A DNA stretch of 64,000 bases. Source: Trichobilharzia regenti. Taxonomy: Eukaryota > Platyhelminthes > Trematoda > Strigeidida > Schistosomatidae. Below the pieces are notes generated by a model. It was not told the origin of the DNA, searched no databases, and saw nothing but the letters and a program-made list of their open reading frames with translations. Where the stretch lies: NCBI GenBank assembly GCA_944472135.2, contig OX235262.1, positions 171,863,509-171,927,508 of the forward strand. Direction: 5' to 3'. Below are positions 1-10,492 of the stretch, one piece after another. Made by a program: the position numbers and the translations under genes. Position 1 is the first letter of the stretch; each line of letters opens with the position of its first letter.

Positions 1-305
1 CAGCCTAGTTTGGGAATCATCGGTAGTACACACCCACCATAGGGGCTCGAATCCAGAACCTTCCGGTTACAAGGACAGCAAGCTCGTATACCATTCCACC
101 ACTGGGACCCGATTCAGTGGCCAGTCCGTGAATTCTAACCTCTACAAATTCGTGATTTAGTGCGACTTGCACCAACCAATGTGTCATCGGTGGGATATCC
201 ATCCTCACATTTGACATTTGGATGGACCTCACTGGTCATGAATTCTCTCCAGAACTCCAGGAAACTCTGTCCTGTAGAAAGTCACTAGCGAGCATCAGCT
301 TAATT
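1..305 (-). repeat. S1 repeat (tRNA-like head plus hammerhead-like segment), cut by window start
   Basis: Read on the minus strand, this runs from a leader through a tRNA-like segment with a B-box-like motif (GGATTCGAGCCC) into a hammerhead-like segment (core CCGATGA, then TCCCAAACTAGG). The GAAAC box would lie before base 1, outside the window. At least ten related copies occur in the window. The resemblance to the S. mansoni Sm-alpha repeats, which carry hammerhead ribozymes, is an inference from the core motif. Confidence 0.7.
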
Positions 306-344
306 TTCATTAGTTGGTTTGTAAGGATTAGATTTACTTTGACG

Positions 345-416
345 AGTAGGAGAATGTTAGCTAGAATGGGTTCTTGGGGTAACCCCTTTGCCATACTATC
401 AATCTGTCTGTATTGT
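345..416 (-). pseudogene. Small PLE reverse transcriptase fragment
   Basis: On the minus strand a short frame reads QIDSMAKGLPQEPILANI, which matches the block 'DGVAMGSPLGPILADIF' typical of Penelope-like reverse transcriptases. The glycine-serine pair of the motif is lost, and nothing else of the domain is present. It is a relic lying between an S1 repeat and a TA microsatellite. Confidence 0.5.
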
Positions 417-430
417 TTGTGCATATATGT

Positions 431-431
<1 letters not shown>

Positions 432-506
<75 letters not shown>
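432..506. repeat. (TA)n microsatellite, about 75 bp
   Basis: Uninterrupted alternating T and A. Long frames through it encode only Tyr-Ile repeats and are not genes. Length is likely variable between individuals. Confidence 0.95.
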
Positions 507-508
<2 letters not shown>

Positions 509-639
509 TACATGAAATAGTAAAAATAACAGAACCGCAAAAACTGACAGTGAGTATAGAATATACGGAATAATAAATAAAAAAAATAAAACAAGCAACA
601 AAAGTGAATAACTGCTTTATTAACCTCACTTTTGCTTGT

Positions 640-957
640 TTCAGATTCATAACGAGAAATTAATGTTTCCTATAAATAATATAACAAGTAATATATGTGT
701 ATATGTAGTAATAACTCTTGTTCTAATTTGAGGTTTATTTAGTGATTTAAAAAGGTTTATATATCCTCTTTTCCGACATTTGTCTCTTCACACACAACCT
801 GTGCTAAATATTGGTATGGTTGAGTATGTTTATACTTTGCTATACGAGCACAAATTATCATAAAATCATATTTTTTGGTTTTACCTCCGAGAAGATACAA
901 GGAAAACGTTTCGAGCACAGAGGATGTTCAGTATTAGACAAAGTGACTTCAGCCATT
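640..957 (-). mobile_element. CR1-like LINE fragment (C-terminal side), separated from its other part by a PLE pair
   Basis: Bases 811-905 match the C-terminal region of the CR1-like copy at 63.2-63.4 kb (shared 'ggtatggttgag' and 'gatacaagg' blocks). The N-terminal side of what looks like the same copy resumes near 2610. An inverted PLE pair and a SINE-B tail lie between. No long frame remains. Confidence 0.5.
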
Positions 958-1585
958 ATGGACAAAATTTGTTTTGATAAATTCTCACAGTGTTGTTGTT
1001 ATACAGTAATATTTACTGATGCCACCACGTTTCGAGCACAATTTATCGCTGCTCATAATCATCACATCAAGACACTCAACCACACAACTTTCCAATTTCG
1101 TTTATATCACTCCACTATTTCTCATCTCTTGATTTGAATGGCAGTAACATTTTCCATATTTCCGATATGAGTGATGAGTCATTCCTATTGCATGTGTTCG
1201 ATGTAGGCTCACTCGATGAACGAGGATTCAGTAATCAACCTCTCCCTATCTCCACCTACCTAGGTTACTTCTTAGAGTTGGAACCCTCTCCCACCCACCC
1301 TATTGTGTGGTTGTGTGTTGATGCATGCATGCAGTGCAATCACTGAGCTGTTTTCTAAATTGATTATCTTCTTGGGTGAGGTCAACCATTCTTACCTTAG
1401 CCACGAAACTCTTATGTTCCGACAATCTGACTACCACTGACCTACTAGTTTGGCCTACGTAGTTGACCTAACTCACAATCATTGCAAGGTATTTTGTAAA
1501 TTGTATTACTTTGTCTAGCTGGGTCATATGGGTCTTTTAGCCTACAGAGCTTGTTCCTGAGTGAGTTTATATGTGGCAGAGTATA
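958..1585 (-). mobile_element. PLE group 2, left arm of a large inverted pair
   Basis: This arm is the reverse complement of about 1960-2545, with the symmetry axis near 1752. Minus-strand reading gives a PLE endonuclease core (KIPCNDCEL) and then a frame break where other copies read YVGQTSR. The 3' end carries 'gctcgaaacg' and 'cagtaatatt', shared with the copies at 4.5, 9.9 and 18.7 kb. Identical 70-residue frames at 1134-1346 (plus) and 2159-2371 (minus) show how well the arms match. Those frames are antisense to the PLE. Confidence 0.7.
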
Positions 1586-1699
1586 ATTCCACTATACTTC
1601 CCACATATTTAGACTTGAATTCATCTCATCCGTTAACTGTCAAGACAAGCTTAATCAAGTGTCTAACTAAGCGAGTAATAACACTAAGTAGTACAAAAA

Positions 1700-2545
1700 A
1701 GACCTAAATGACGAAACGAAACAGATAGAAGAATAGCTGGTTGGTGCTAAATAACAATTCAATAAAATTCATTAGGAAGATAAGAAAAGGCCGAAGGCAA
1801 AATAAAGATAATTGTGAAACTAGTAATGATAAGATAAGAGAGAATATAAGGCGTCTACTGTTATACCATATAAGGAGGGGACATCTGAGACCCTCCCTGT
1901 GAAGGATTCTTAATAAAGCAGGAATTAGAGTGGCATTCAAACCTACAAACTCACTCAGGTAAGACAAGCTCTGTAGGTTGACCCAATTACACAAAATAAT
2001 ATAATTTACAAAATACCTTGCAATGATTGTGAGTTAGGTCAACTACGTAGGTCAAACTAGTAAGTCAGTGGTAGTCAGATTGTCGGAACATAAGAGTTTC
2101 GTGGCTAAGGTAAGAATGGTTGACCTCACCCAAGAAGATAATCAATTTAGAAAACAGCTCAGTGATTGCACTGCATGCATGCATCAACACACAACCACAC
2201 AATAGGGTGGGTGGGAGAGGGTTCCAACTCTAAGAAGTAACCTAGGTAGGTGGAGATAGGGAGAGGTTGATTACTGAATCCTCGTTCATCGAGTGAGCCT
2301 ACATCGAACACATGCAATAGGAATGACTCATCACTCATATCGGAAATATGGAAAATGTTACTGCCATTCAAATCAAGAGATGAGAAATAGTGGAGTGATA
2401 TAAACGAAATTGGAAAGTTGTGTGGTTGAGTGTCTTGATGTGATGATTATGAGCAGCGATAAATTGTGCTCGAAACGTGGTGGCATCAGTAAATATTACT
2501 GTATAACAACAACACTGTGAGACTTTATCAAAATAAGATTCTAGC
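1700..2545 (+). mobile_element. PLE group 2, right arm of the inverted pair
   Basis: Plus-strand reading gives the PLE linker (RILNKAGIRVAFKPTNSLR), then after frame breaks a GIY-YIG endonuclease core with YVGQTSKSVVVRLSEHKSF, then a tail ending in a GAGCA/TGCTC hairpin followed by GAAACG. It lacks the reverse transcriptase domain. The linker and endonuclease lie in more than one frame, so this is a dead 5'-truncated copy. It faces the 958-1585 copy head to head across a spacer of roughly 380 bp. Confidence 0.75.
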
Positions 2546-2551
2546 CATATT

Positions 2552-2605
2552 GGAATTATACGGTGTGGAATCAAGCTGTAACCAAAAAATAAAAAAAATT
2601 TTAAC
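2552..2605 (+). repeat. SINE-B / CR1-type 3' tail fragment
   Basis: The block 'tgtggaatcaagctgtaa' followed by an A-rich tail matches the ends of SINE-B at 43.75 and 62.6 kb. Only the last 50 bp are present, directly after the PLE arm. Confidence 0.6.
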
Positions 2606-2609
2606 ACAG

Positions 2610-3725
2610 TGCACCAAATTTATTCTTATATCAATGACTTTAGCCAACTGATTTCAAGAATTGAAGTGCCAGTTGACAATAATATCCGTTACCTGAGTCA
2701 AAGGCATACACAACTAACCCTTCTGACAACTTTCAGTGTTCTACGTAATATGACATAGTACCTTTTGAGAAGTCTAGGGAAGGATAAGTGTGGGGAACAG
2801 TGAAGACGAATGGGTAGAATACATGAATTAATAAATTGTAGGAGAAGAGGTTGTTGAGTTGATTTATGCCAGTAGAAAGTCTCAACTTCTTTACGCAATA
2901 AGTCAAAAGATAATTTTTCTTAGAAGTCAACAAGAAATGAGATGAACGTCAGAGATTTTAGGCGTAACTGATACCAGGATAGGAGATATTCGATTTACTC
3001 CCCATCATGGCGTCATTGATATTGCAGAAATCGTGAGATTCAATCAGTCGACACGAGTTTTGTTCACATCTGAAACTAAAATTAACAATATGACACTTAG
3101 GAGGATTTAGTTTAAGACTATTTGAGTGAGACAATTCATTTGTTAACTTCAGATAAGAATCTATGCATTCCCGAACAATCCAATGTAGAAACCGCTGGGT
3201 CAGAAATTGTCAGATCATCTGCATACTTAATGAAGTTAGTTTTAGAAGAAATTGGTAGGTCATACAAAAAGAAAGAAAAAAATAAATCGGGTCAGTACAG
3301 CACCATTGAGGCACACCATCTTTCGTAAGCAAAGAAACTGGACACTTCCCTATTTGAAACAGTATGTTGCTTCCTACTTGACAGTCAGAAAGAAGACCAC
3401 GATGTGACCGGAGACTCATTGCATGTTGAAATGAGCTTGCTTCTTAAAAGCACCCTAGTAATAGAGTTAAAAGCAGTAGTATAGTCTAAAAAGGAGGCAA
3501 GAATAAACTTTGCTCCCTTATCAAGCCTCCAAACAGTATTATGGTACAATGGCACTTTGTGATTATCCTGTATTCCCGCTGGTTGACTAACAACAGCCTT
3601 TTCTATTTGTTTTTTTTTGGTGTATATGTTTCGTTTCCGACATGCTAAAGACAAACAAACTATTTTCGCTTTTACATTAAGATTATAAGTCAGCACAGGC
3701 TTATCAAAGTGGTGAAACAATCGAA
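2610..3725 (-). pseudogene. CR1-like LINE reverse transcriptase, degraded
   Basis: Minus-strand frames at 3385-3720 and 3210-3419 carry FLDYTTAFNSITRVLLRSKL (RT block around the first catalytic Asp, with Asp to Asn) and, frameshifted, GVPQ followed by a degraded YADD region near 3215. The frame at 2733-2933 reads like the C-terminal part (LLIHVFYPFVFTVPHT), comparable with 63.5 kb. Three or more frameshifts separate the pieces. The spelling suggests a CR1/Jockey-type element such as S. mansoni SR1, but clade assignment is tentative. Confidence 0.6.
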
Positions 3726-3897
3726 TTAAAAATCAATATTAAGTAAGATGAAAAGTATACTTTAAAGGAAGCAGGTGACTTTTGTATGTCATATTAGTAC
3801 TCTGTATTCTTATCACGTTTTTATGAAACTCTTAAAACTAAAAAGATTCATTGATTAAAAGAAATAAAATTTTTAAAACTAATATAAATTATCAGAT

Positions 3898-4558
3898 AAA
3901 AAAGAATATAATTTACAAAGTACGTTGCAATGACCGTGAGTTGAGTCAACTAACTACATAGGTCAAACTAGTAGATTAGGGGGTAGTGAGATTGTCAGAT
4001 TATCAGCACACATTAACACACAACCACACAATAGGGCGGGTGGGATAGAGTTGAAATTCTAAGAAGTAATTTAAGTAGGTGGAGAGAGAGTGAGAGAGAG
4101 AGAGACTGATTACTGAATCTTTGTTCATTGAGTCTACACCCAACACAACATATGTAACAGAAATGACTCGGCGCAAATACCAGAGATATGGGAGATATTA
4201 TTACCGCCAGACAGTCAAACCAGAAGAGGATAATAAGTAATCTTATAATTCTATTTCAATTCGCGTACACCATAATATTCTAACAAGTTGTTTGTTTTTA
4301 CTGTGAAAAACATCTTACTTCCCATCTTATTGTATTTGGTTGGATAACACTAATATTATTTCCAAATTTACTTTATCTTATATTGACTTGATTCAAATAT
4401 CTGATCAGTTTCACTCATGTGTATAAATGTAGCAAGAAAGTTGTGTGAGTAGTGCCTTGATATGATTATGAGCAGTAATAATTTGTGCTCGAAACGTGGT
4501 CATCAGTAAATATTTACTGTATAACACTGTGTGGTTTTATCAAAGTAAAATCTTATCC
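3898..4558 (+). mobile_element. PLE group 2 fragment, endonuclease and 3' end
   Basis: It begins 'aaagaatataatttacaaagtac' like 2000 and runs through a degraded endonuclease (CNDREL, then a broken YIGQTSR) to the conserved tail hairpin (GAGCA/TGCTC then GAAACG) near 4470-4500. A (GA)n-like run lies at about 4080-4105. No intact frame. Confidence 0.65.
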
Positions 4559-4731
4559 ATAATGGAGTTATGCTCTACCAAAGTGTGCAAGTTTTACCCT
4601 TTCATGAACTGATTCACTATTGTTAATTAATAAACAAGCGAATTATCTTTCGATTACTTATGGTTCAGACAGCTTCAAATATGTCATTTCAGTGAAACAA
4701 AAGGTATTAATTACTGTCGGTCTAAATTTTC

Positions 4732-5165
4732 GAGTATTGGTTTTGTAGGGAATTTTCGTTGTTGATTAGTTGGAGGATTTCATTATCGGCTGACAACAGT
4801 TAGAGAAAACAAGCTGACAGTACTAGACAGCTGTTTCGTCAGCCTGGTTTAGGACTCTTCATCAGTACGCAGTCAACTTGGTTCGAACCCAGGATCTCCT
4901 CGTTACAAGGCCAGCTAGCTCGCAGACCATTAAACTACTGAGACCCTATCCAATGACCAGTCTATGAATTCTAAATTCTTCCAATGCATGAAATGGAGTG
5001 ACCACTTCGCAATGTTTCCATCGATGGGTTTCTGCTTCACCCTAATGGTCACAGCTTCCCACTAGAACCTCAGGTAGCTGCCTACCGATGTACGGACAGT
5101 CGCTAGTGAGCAGTAGATCGATTTTCGAGTATTAGTTTTGTAGGGATTTTCCTTTTTTGATTGGT
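4732..5165 (-). repeat. S1 repeat, minus copy of a head-to-head pair
   Basis: It contains a hammerhead-like block (4819-4870), a tRNA-like head with a B-box-like GGTTCGAACCC (around 4910) and a leader ending with 'tttcgagtattagttttgtaggg'. That same block also precedes the hammerhead (4732), so the unit is bounded by a direct repeat about 400 bp apart, as expected for a tandem or circularised unit. Confidence 0.7.
4819..4870 (-). ncRNA. Hammerhead-like ribozyme remnant in S1
   Basis: On the minus strand: stem I GTACTG, core ATGAAGA, stem II GTC...GAC around CC/GG, GAAAC box, short stem III ACAGCTGT, cleavage triplet GTC, then TAGTAC. Relative to CUGANGA the first C is A, so cleavage is doubtful. 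Confidence 0.5.
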
Positions 5166-5345
5166 TGGAGCCCATCTTGTAACCAGAAAGTCGTGGGTTC
5201 GAACCCTGTCAGTGGGTGCGCACTGCTAAAGAGTCGCAAAGTAGGCTGACGAAACAACTGTCCAGTACTCCCAGCTTGTTTTCCAATGGTTCTCTAAATG
5301 ATGTCAGCTCATGATGAAATCCTCTAACCAAACTAAATTTTGTTC
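5166..5345 (+). repeat. S1 repeat, plus copy of the pair, with hammerhead-like segment
   Basis: The tRNA-like half has B-box-like GGGTTCGAACCC. At 5219-5268 the hammerhead reads CACTG, core CTAAAGA (G5 changed to A), stem II GTC/GAC, GAAAC, GTC then CAGT. The 3' part 'ttctctaaatgatgtcagc' is the usual S1 end. It abuts the minus copy at 5165, forming a palindrome-like pair. Confidence 0.65.
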
Positions 5346-6465
5346 CTAAGAAACCACTGGAAATACAAATACTCGTCAAATGCTAATATCAATAGGTAAC
5401 AATACATCTGAAATTTCGTATGATGAAGAAAAAAGCATGAATTGTGAAATTTGATTAAGTAATTGTCAAGGTACCTAACCCTAAAATACTATTACTTCCA
5501 AATACGTTCCGAATCGACAAACACTAAACACAGATATCGACTTTAATTCCAAAACACAAGGGATGACAAGAAATTGTATTCTTCGATTATTAAAATCTAT
5601 ATTCCATACTGAGTCTATAAACAAATGTATTGCACTTTTATTCGTATTCTTTTGTCTTCTTCTAACTTGTACACAGTTGAATCATTCGCGCCTTCAAGTT
5701 GCCCGCCAATTCTGACCAAAGCCAATAAACAAACGTTCAATGTTTGTAATCATTGTCAGTGATCTTGAGTAATTTAAAATTCCATCCACTGACCTGCTTG
5801 AAACTTGCAGGTAATTTTTCCTGTCCACTTTGTTTTTAAAGACCAAAATATAACTCCTTATGCTTATATTTGTTGTCTCGAGTATTTAAAGTGTTTTGAA
5901 ACCTCCTGATTTTCTAGTTTCTACAAAACTTGGGGAAACTCAAAGTATCCCAATATATAAGATAACTGTTCCTGAGATTTGTTGTTGGTTCTTGAAATGT
6001 ACTGTTGTACTCTTTTTTAATTGACTTCCAACCAGATGCTGTGCATTTCTCGAAGGAAGGAGGCGGACAAGAAACATCAAAAAGGATCGGTTTTTGCTTC
6101 ATGTCAGATAACAATGTGTCACACGATTTACTGTCTGTTACTAATTTACTTAAAGATGGTGGAGAAAAAGAAAGTATTATGTAATAATTACCGCTGGTAA
6201 TTCTGTACATTATGTGTTCTAGGGAACCAATAAGTTATTCTGTTTGAGGGACGTCAAGCTCGAATCCAGTTGTTGGTTTCGACTAGATGTGTGGCTACAA
6301 TCTATCCTGCTAGAATTGATCTCCGGCCGTATTGTAACAAAAGAAGGCGAGACACGGGACCCAAGGTATATTTTCCAGTGATCAAATCGCTGTTTATATA
6401 TCTACAGTTTATATTCTATAATCAGTTACTGAGACTGTGATTTCGGTTTACATCAAACGATGTGA
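5346..6465. other. Unassigned AT-rich stretch
   Basis: No recognised gene or mobile element. The longest frame (98 residues, minus, 5914-6210) has no motif I recognise, starts in low-complexity sequence and has no supporting context, so I do not call it. Confidence 0.5.
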
Positions 6466-6613
6466 AATAGAATGTTCAAATATGCATACTAGTGTGTTGT
6501 TAATGCAGTATATAACCGTGGGAAATGTATTCTTTCTCTAACATCAAATAGAATGTTCAAATAAATATATCGTATTATGTTGCTAATGTCGAATTGAACT
6601 GTGGGAACATGTT
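6466..6613. repeat. Diverged two-copy tandem repeat, unit about 78 bp
   Basis: 'aaatagaatgttcaaata' starts both units (about 6467 and 6545), and each ends in 'tgtgggaa(c)atgt' or a close variant. Not matched elsewhere in the window. Confidence 0.55.
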
Positions 6614-6904
6614 AGAATAACATTCCGTCGGTACACATTGTCTGTATCATACCACCACAGTATTACCTATTGATTCTTTAGCTTGACCTATCTTACCTGG
6701 TGATCAGGCCATCCTTTACGCCACCCCATCTAGCGAAAGGAGAATACAATACTTACGGCTGCTGAAACATGTACATGTTGACGATGATTTGGAGGTAGTT
6801 TACATGTTGATAATCACACTACAACAAAGCTGACAAACTCTTGTCTTTCGAAAATCCAATACTCCACCTGGTGTTTCAATGTGCACAAGTAAACAAATTG
6901 GTAG
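6614..6904. other. Unassigned stretch
   Basis: No coding or repeat signal recognised between the tandem repeat and the next PLE. Confidence 0.4.
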
Positions 6905-7735
6905 TTTGAACAAAGCAAGAACTACAGTTTTAACAGAATAAATTGGTACCATCTTTTATATCGTTGCCTTCTCGTCAGCTGCTTACAGGCCAAATAAATT
7001 ATTAAATATATCTACAAAACATTTGTAACATACTTGCACAGACAGTTCATTTTAAACAAAAATCAATCGATCAATATTTACATACAGTAATAATGCATTG
7101 ATATGTAATATAAAACACTATTCCGAACAATAATAATCAAACACAATGGAAACTTTTAGCATTTCACATTCAGAGGAAAGAGAGATAAAAATATCCAGTT
7201 ACCAGGGCAAAGAAAGACTGATAACCGCTTCTTTCTGGACGCATAAATCAGGTTTCAGGCGCTTGATGGAAATGGCTTCAGCAAACTTAAGGAGAATTGA
7301 GCTATTTTGCCTGTTGATAATTTTGAACGACTTTTCGACGTCCACCTCATGACCCGTGTCGAGAAGATGCCTGGTGATGGCACTGTTTAAAGCATTGTTC
7401 CCTTTAGACGTAAGCTTTTTGGTACATGTTCAGAAAATCGTAGATATGCCCTTCTTTCTATCCTTCCAACGTAACTGCTCCCGCAGATACATGTAAATTT
7501 GTATATGCAGTTGGAGTTAACATGAGAAGGATATCTATCGATTTTTGATTGCATCAAAGAGCAAGTTGTTCGATAGACGGGGACGAGCTTACCTGCAGGA
7601 TAGGCTATGGCTAGTGACATACTCAGCCTTCTGTTGATCATTGCTGCAATATTTTCACCTTTATAATCAAGTTGAATGTAGATTGATTGAATGATAACGC
7701 CATTATTATCATCAACTAAGTGACGAATTTCATTC
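6905..7735 (-). mobile_element. PLE group 1, endonuclease-only copy with hammerhead at its 3' end
   Basis: The minus frame 7387-7641 holds the linker (MINRRLSMSLAIAYPAGKL) and the GIY-YIG core CIYKFTCICGSSYVGR. A 5' frame shift separates it from the C-terminal block (plus-strand shadow at 7146-7352). The 3' UTR runs to a hammerhead-like terminal repeat at 6932-6983. The reverse transcriptase is absent, as in the other group 1 copies here (35.4, 57.8 and 60.5 kb). Confidence 0.75.
6932..6983 (-). ncRNA. Hammerhead-like ribozyme of PLE group 1, core damaged
   Basis: Stem I AGCAG, core CTGACGA and the pseudo-loop GAAGGCAAC are kept. The GAAA box reads GATA and the 3' stem I strand reads CTGTT, so activity is unlikely. 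Compare the intact-core copies at 35.4 and 36.2 kb. Confidence 0.6.
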
Positions 7736-7919
7736 AGAAATGATTATTATTAAAACTGTTATGACTCTGAAGCACAAATATTCTTCATCAGATTAGGAGA
7801 TTCAGAATATTTACCAAGTATATTTGAAAGTTAGCTGTTTGAGGTGAATGGAGATAAATTACAGACAAAATTATTGTTCAATTCATAAAACGGAGGTTTA
7901 ATTCCCCAGTGGTGAATGG

Positions 7920-8860
7920 AAGTGAGGGACTTGCTCTTACATACACATTTTATGGATTTCCCTGTGTTTGACAAGAGCTGCAGCTTTGGATAGATGTAGC
8001 CGGAAACCATTCAAACGACTTAACCATTCCTTATACATAACTTTGAAAAACTTCTCTACTGATGTAGAGTAATGGTTACGAACTAGATGTCTGGGGATCG
8101 AGCTACTGGCTCGTGTAATTTCTGTGTTTTTTGACAACCATACTGGAAGATGTTCTTGTACACATCTGAATAGTGTTCTACGGGCATAGCTTAATCACTT
8201 AGTTCCGTAGGTGCCAGTGAACTGATATGGACATGTGAATGATATCAACAGTCGAACACTGTTTTTGAAATTCTGATGAAGAACATCAAAGACTACTGAA
8301 TTAAAACTATTGAGTAGCATATTGCAAAGATAAATGAATGAATATATGACAAGGGACATGATTTTAATATAACGATTCGTTGAATACTGTTCCAATTTAT
8401 GTTACTGCTGCTTGCAACTTTATAAAGGGAAACATATGGACGAAGCAATATTGTTTACTGGATACAGTAAGGTTAACAAAATACATGAATACATAAACGA
8501 AGATTTAGAATAACCACCATACTTAAAATGGCGTTCATTTTCTCTCAGAAATTTGTTGGTTTTATCCCAGGAAGTTTCTTTAGTAGTAGATAGTAACACC
8601 AGGTATTTTATTTCTGTACACTGGGTTTGTTTGTTTGTTAATTCTTCTGCAGTGAGTCGTATTGTACTCTCAAAGATGAATGGAGTATTTACTAAGCTCC
8701 TAATTTCACTTATTGAAAACTTAATCACTGATATTAACAGATTAAAAATGCTCTTTAACATTTTCTTTCAAAAGAATGATTACTGGACAAAAGTATTCTT
8801 TTCTACAAGGCCTTTATCATCAGGTTCTACATTTATATACATCCATAATTGCGAATGAAT
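7920..8860 (-). mobile_element. PLE copy (group 3-like) with linker, endonuclease remnant and hammerhead-like end
   Basis: Minus-strand frames 8195-8395 and 7937-8137 read CPYQFTGTYGTK (the C-x-C of the GIY-YIG core partly lost), then EHLPVWLSKNTEI and the C-terminal PLE block (SSIPRHLV ... FFKVMYKE). They are separated by a frameshift near 8190. A hammerhead-like sequence lies at the upstream end (8785-8827). No reverse transcriptase motif was found. Confidence 0.6.
8785..8827 (-). ncRNA. Hammerhead-like ribozyme at a PLE end (group 3 type)
   Basis: Minus strand: stem I GAAC, core CTGATGA (intact), stem II AAGG/CCTT, GAAA box (intact), stem III AAG/CTT, cleavage after UUU, then GTCC where other copies have GTTC. 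One stem I mismatch is the only visible flaw. Confidence 0.55.
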
Positions 8861-9109
8861 GATTTAGTGTCATCAAAAACATTCATGTTGTTTAAATAAC
8901 ATCGAATCAATAATAATAATAATAACGATAATATCAATGGATGACAGTTCGATAGCATCAACAACATAACAATACACTGAATATCAGAAAAATTAGGAAA
9001 GATAATAATACAGACTCATGCATGAATTTATAGTCTCCACTGAAGGCCAGCTAGTGCAGTAGTAATGGCTTACCGGACTTGTTACTTTTGCTCACAGAGC
9101 ACCAGTTGT
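8861..9109. other. Short unassigned stretch with AAT microsatellite
   Basis: An (AAT)n run near 8911 and AT-rich sequence. No gene signal. Confidence 0.4.
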
Positions 9110-9945
9110 TACAGGCGAATTGCGACAGGATATATGTAGGAAATATAAAAATAAAATAAATAATGATAGTAGCGATAGTGACAATAATAATAATGATATT
9201 GATGATGATAATAATAATAGTGATAATAATAACAATGACGACATCAGCAATAATGAATCTAAATCATCAGTAGTAATTCCATACAAGGAAGTAACCTGGG
9301 AAACCACATTACGCAGAATTCTTAACAAGGCAGGAATAAAAGTGGCTGGCATTCAAACCCTCCAGAAACTCAATTAGAAACAAGCTTTGTCGGTTAAAGG
9401 ATCAATCCTGTAAAGCCTTTAAAACAAAACAATTCAGTTTATCTAATATCCTGCCTGCGATAATTGTCAGGTCAAATACATAGGTCATACTAGTAGAACA
9501 GGTGCATTCAGACTAGAGGGGCATAAAAACCTAGCAAAATCTAGATTGGTTGACTCAAATAAGATAAGAAATCTGGAGAATAGTTCAGCTATAGCACTAG
9601 TAACATGCACTTACACACAGCCATACAAAAGGATGAGAGAAGATGACTTTTAAAATCTAATGTGACAGCTGGGTGGAGATAGAGATTGATAACAGAAGCT
9701 TTGTTTATCGAATCAACTGCAAGCACGTGTAATAGGAATGATTTAACACCTGTCCCTGATATTTGAAAAATTCTACTACCCCAACAATGATAAATAGAAG
9801 ACAAAGAAAACTATAAAACTCAGGTTTCGAAGTCGTGTGATTACAGTTGATATGATTATGAACAATAAATTTTGTTCGAAACGTCATCCAGTAAATAATA
9901 CTGTTTTACTGACTGTGTGATACACCTAATAAACAAACTAATATG
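9110..9945 (+). mobile_element. PLE group 2 with Asp/Asn-rich linker and endonuclease
   Basis: The frame 9120-9377 encodes an Asp/Asn/Ser-rich tract (GAT/AAT microsatellite, about 9160-9260), then the PLE linker VVIPYKEVTWETTLRRILNK. Frameshifts follow, then the endonuclease (DNCQVKYIGHTSRTGAFRLE, near 9455-9520). The 3' end has a GAACAA/TTGTTC hairpin directly followed by GAAACG (9860-9885). Closely matches 17.88-18.73 kb. 5'-truncated, with the reverse transcriptase missing. Confidence 0.75.
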
Positions 9946-10239
9946 GAATTCGACAGCCTCTGTTGTTTGGAGTATGCGATACCTGAATGTTTTTGGCAGC
10001 TTATTTGATATCCAATAGATGATGACTGTGTAGAAGGATTATTTAGTGCTGCTTTTGTGGCCGGTTTCGACAAGATGGTCTAATATCGAGCTGTTGATGG
10101 TTTTTATTACACCTTTACTCAGCCACACTAGTATATGTTCCCCAGAGAGCACGAAAAATCAAGTTCATATATTATTCAATTCAATATCGATTTTCCCCTT
10201 GATTGATTGAACCGAATATTTCGGCCTTTCTTGACATAT

Positions 10240-10400
10240 TGGCTCCTTTTATGGATGCCTCGACGATATCTGAGGATTTAACTTGGAGTAAATTGGTAAA
10301 TGGTGACTAGAAGTGGCATTCACTAACATACGCATTTCACCCTATTTTGGAAATTCAAGTTAAATCCTTAGGCATCCTCGAAGTATCCACACGATGAGCC
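10240..10400 (-). repeat. S3 repeat fragment with internal inverted repeat
   Basis: It matches the tail half of the S3 copy at 39.24-39.38 kb ('gtgactagaagtggcattca'). Its two ends (about 10250-10290 and 10355-10395) are imperfect inverted copies of a 'ggatttaacttg' segment, so the fragment could fold as a hairpin. Confidence 0.45.
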
Positions 10401-10492
10401 AACATGTCAAAAGAGGACCACTCAGTCAGCGGGAAAATTAAAATTCATCAAAAATTCCCATTCGAACATTAATGGACAGAAAACCAGCAGTT

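Noticed and set aside
222..650. Four frames of 77-121 residues over the TA repeat
   Set aside because: They are Tyr-Ile repeats from (TA)n in overlapping frames on both strands.
1134..2371. Two identical 70-residue proteins as a duplicated gene
   Set aside because: They arise from the inverted PLE arms, antisense to the endonuclease region and its 3' UTR.
5914..6210. 98-residue minus frame as a host gene
   Set aside because: No recognisable domain, no splice or codon evidence, and no second copy for comparison.
6466..6613. CRISPR-like repeat
   Set aside because: Only two diverged units with no spacer structure, in a eukaryotic repeat-rich setting.
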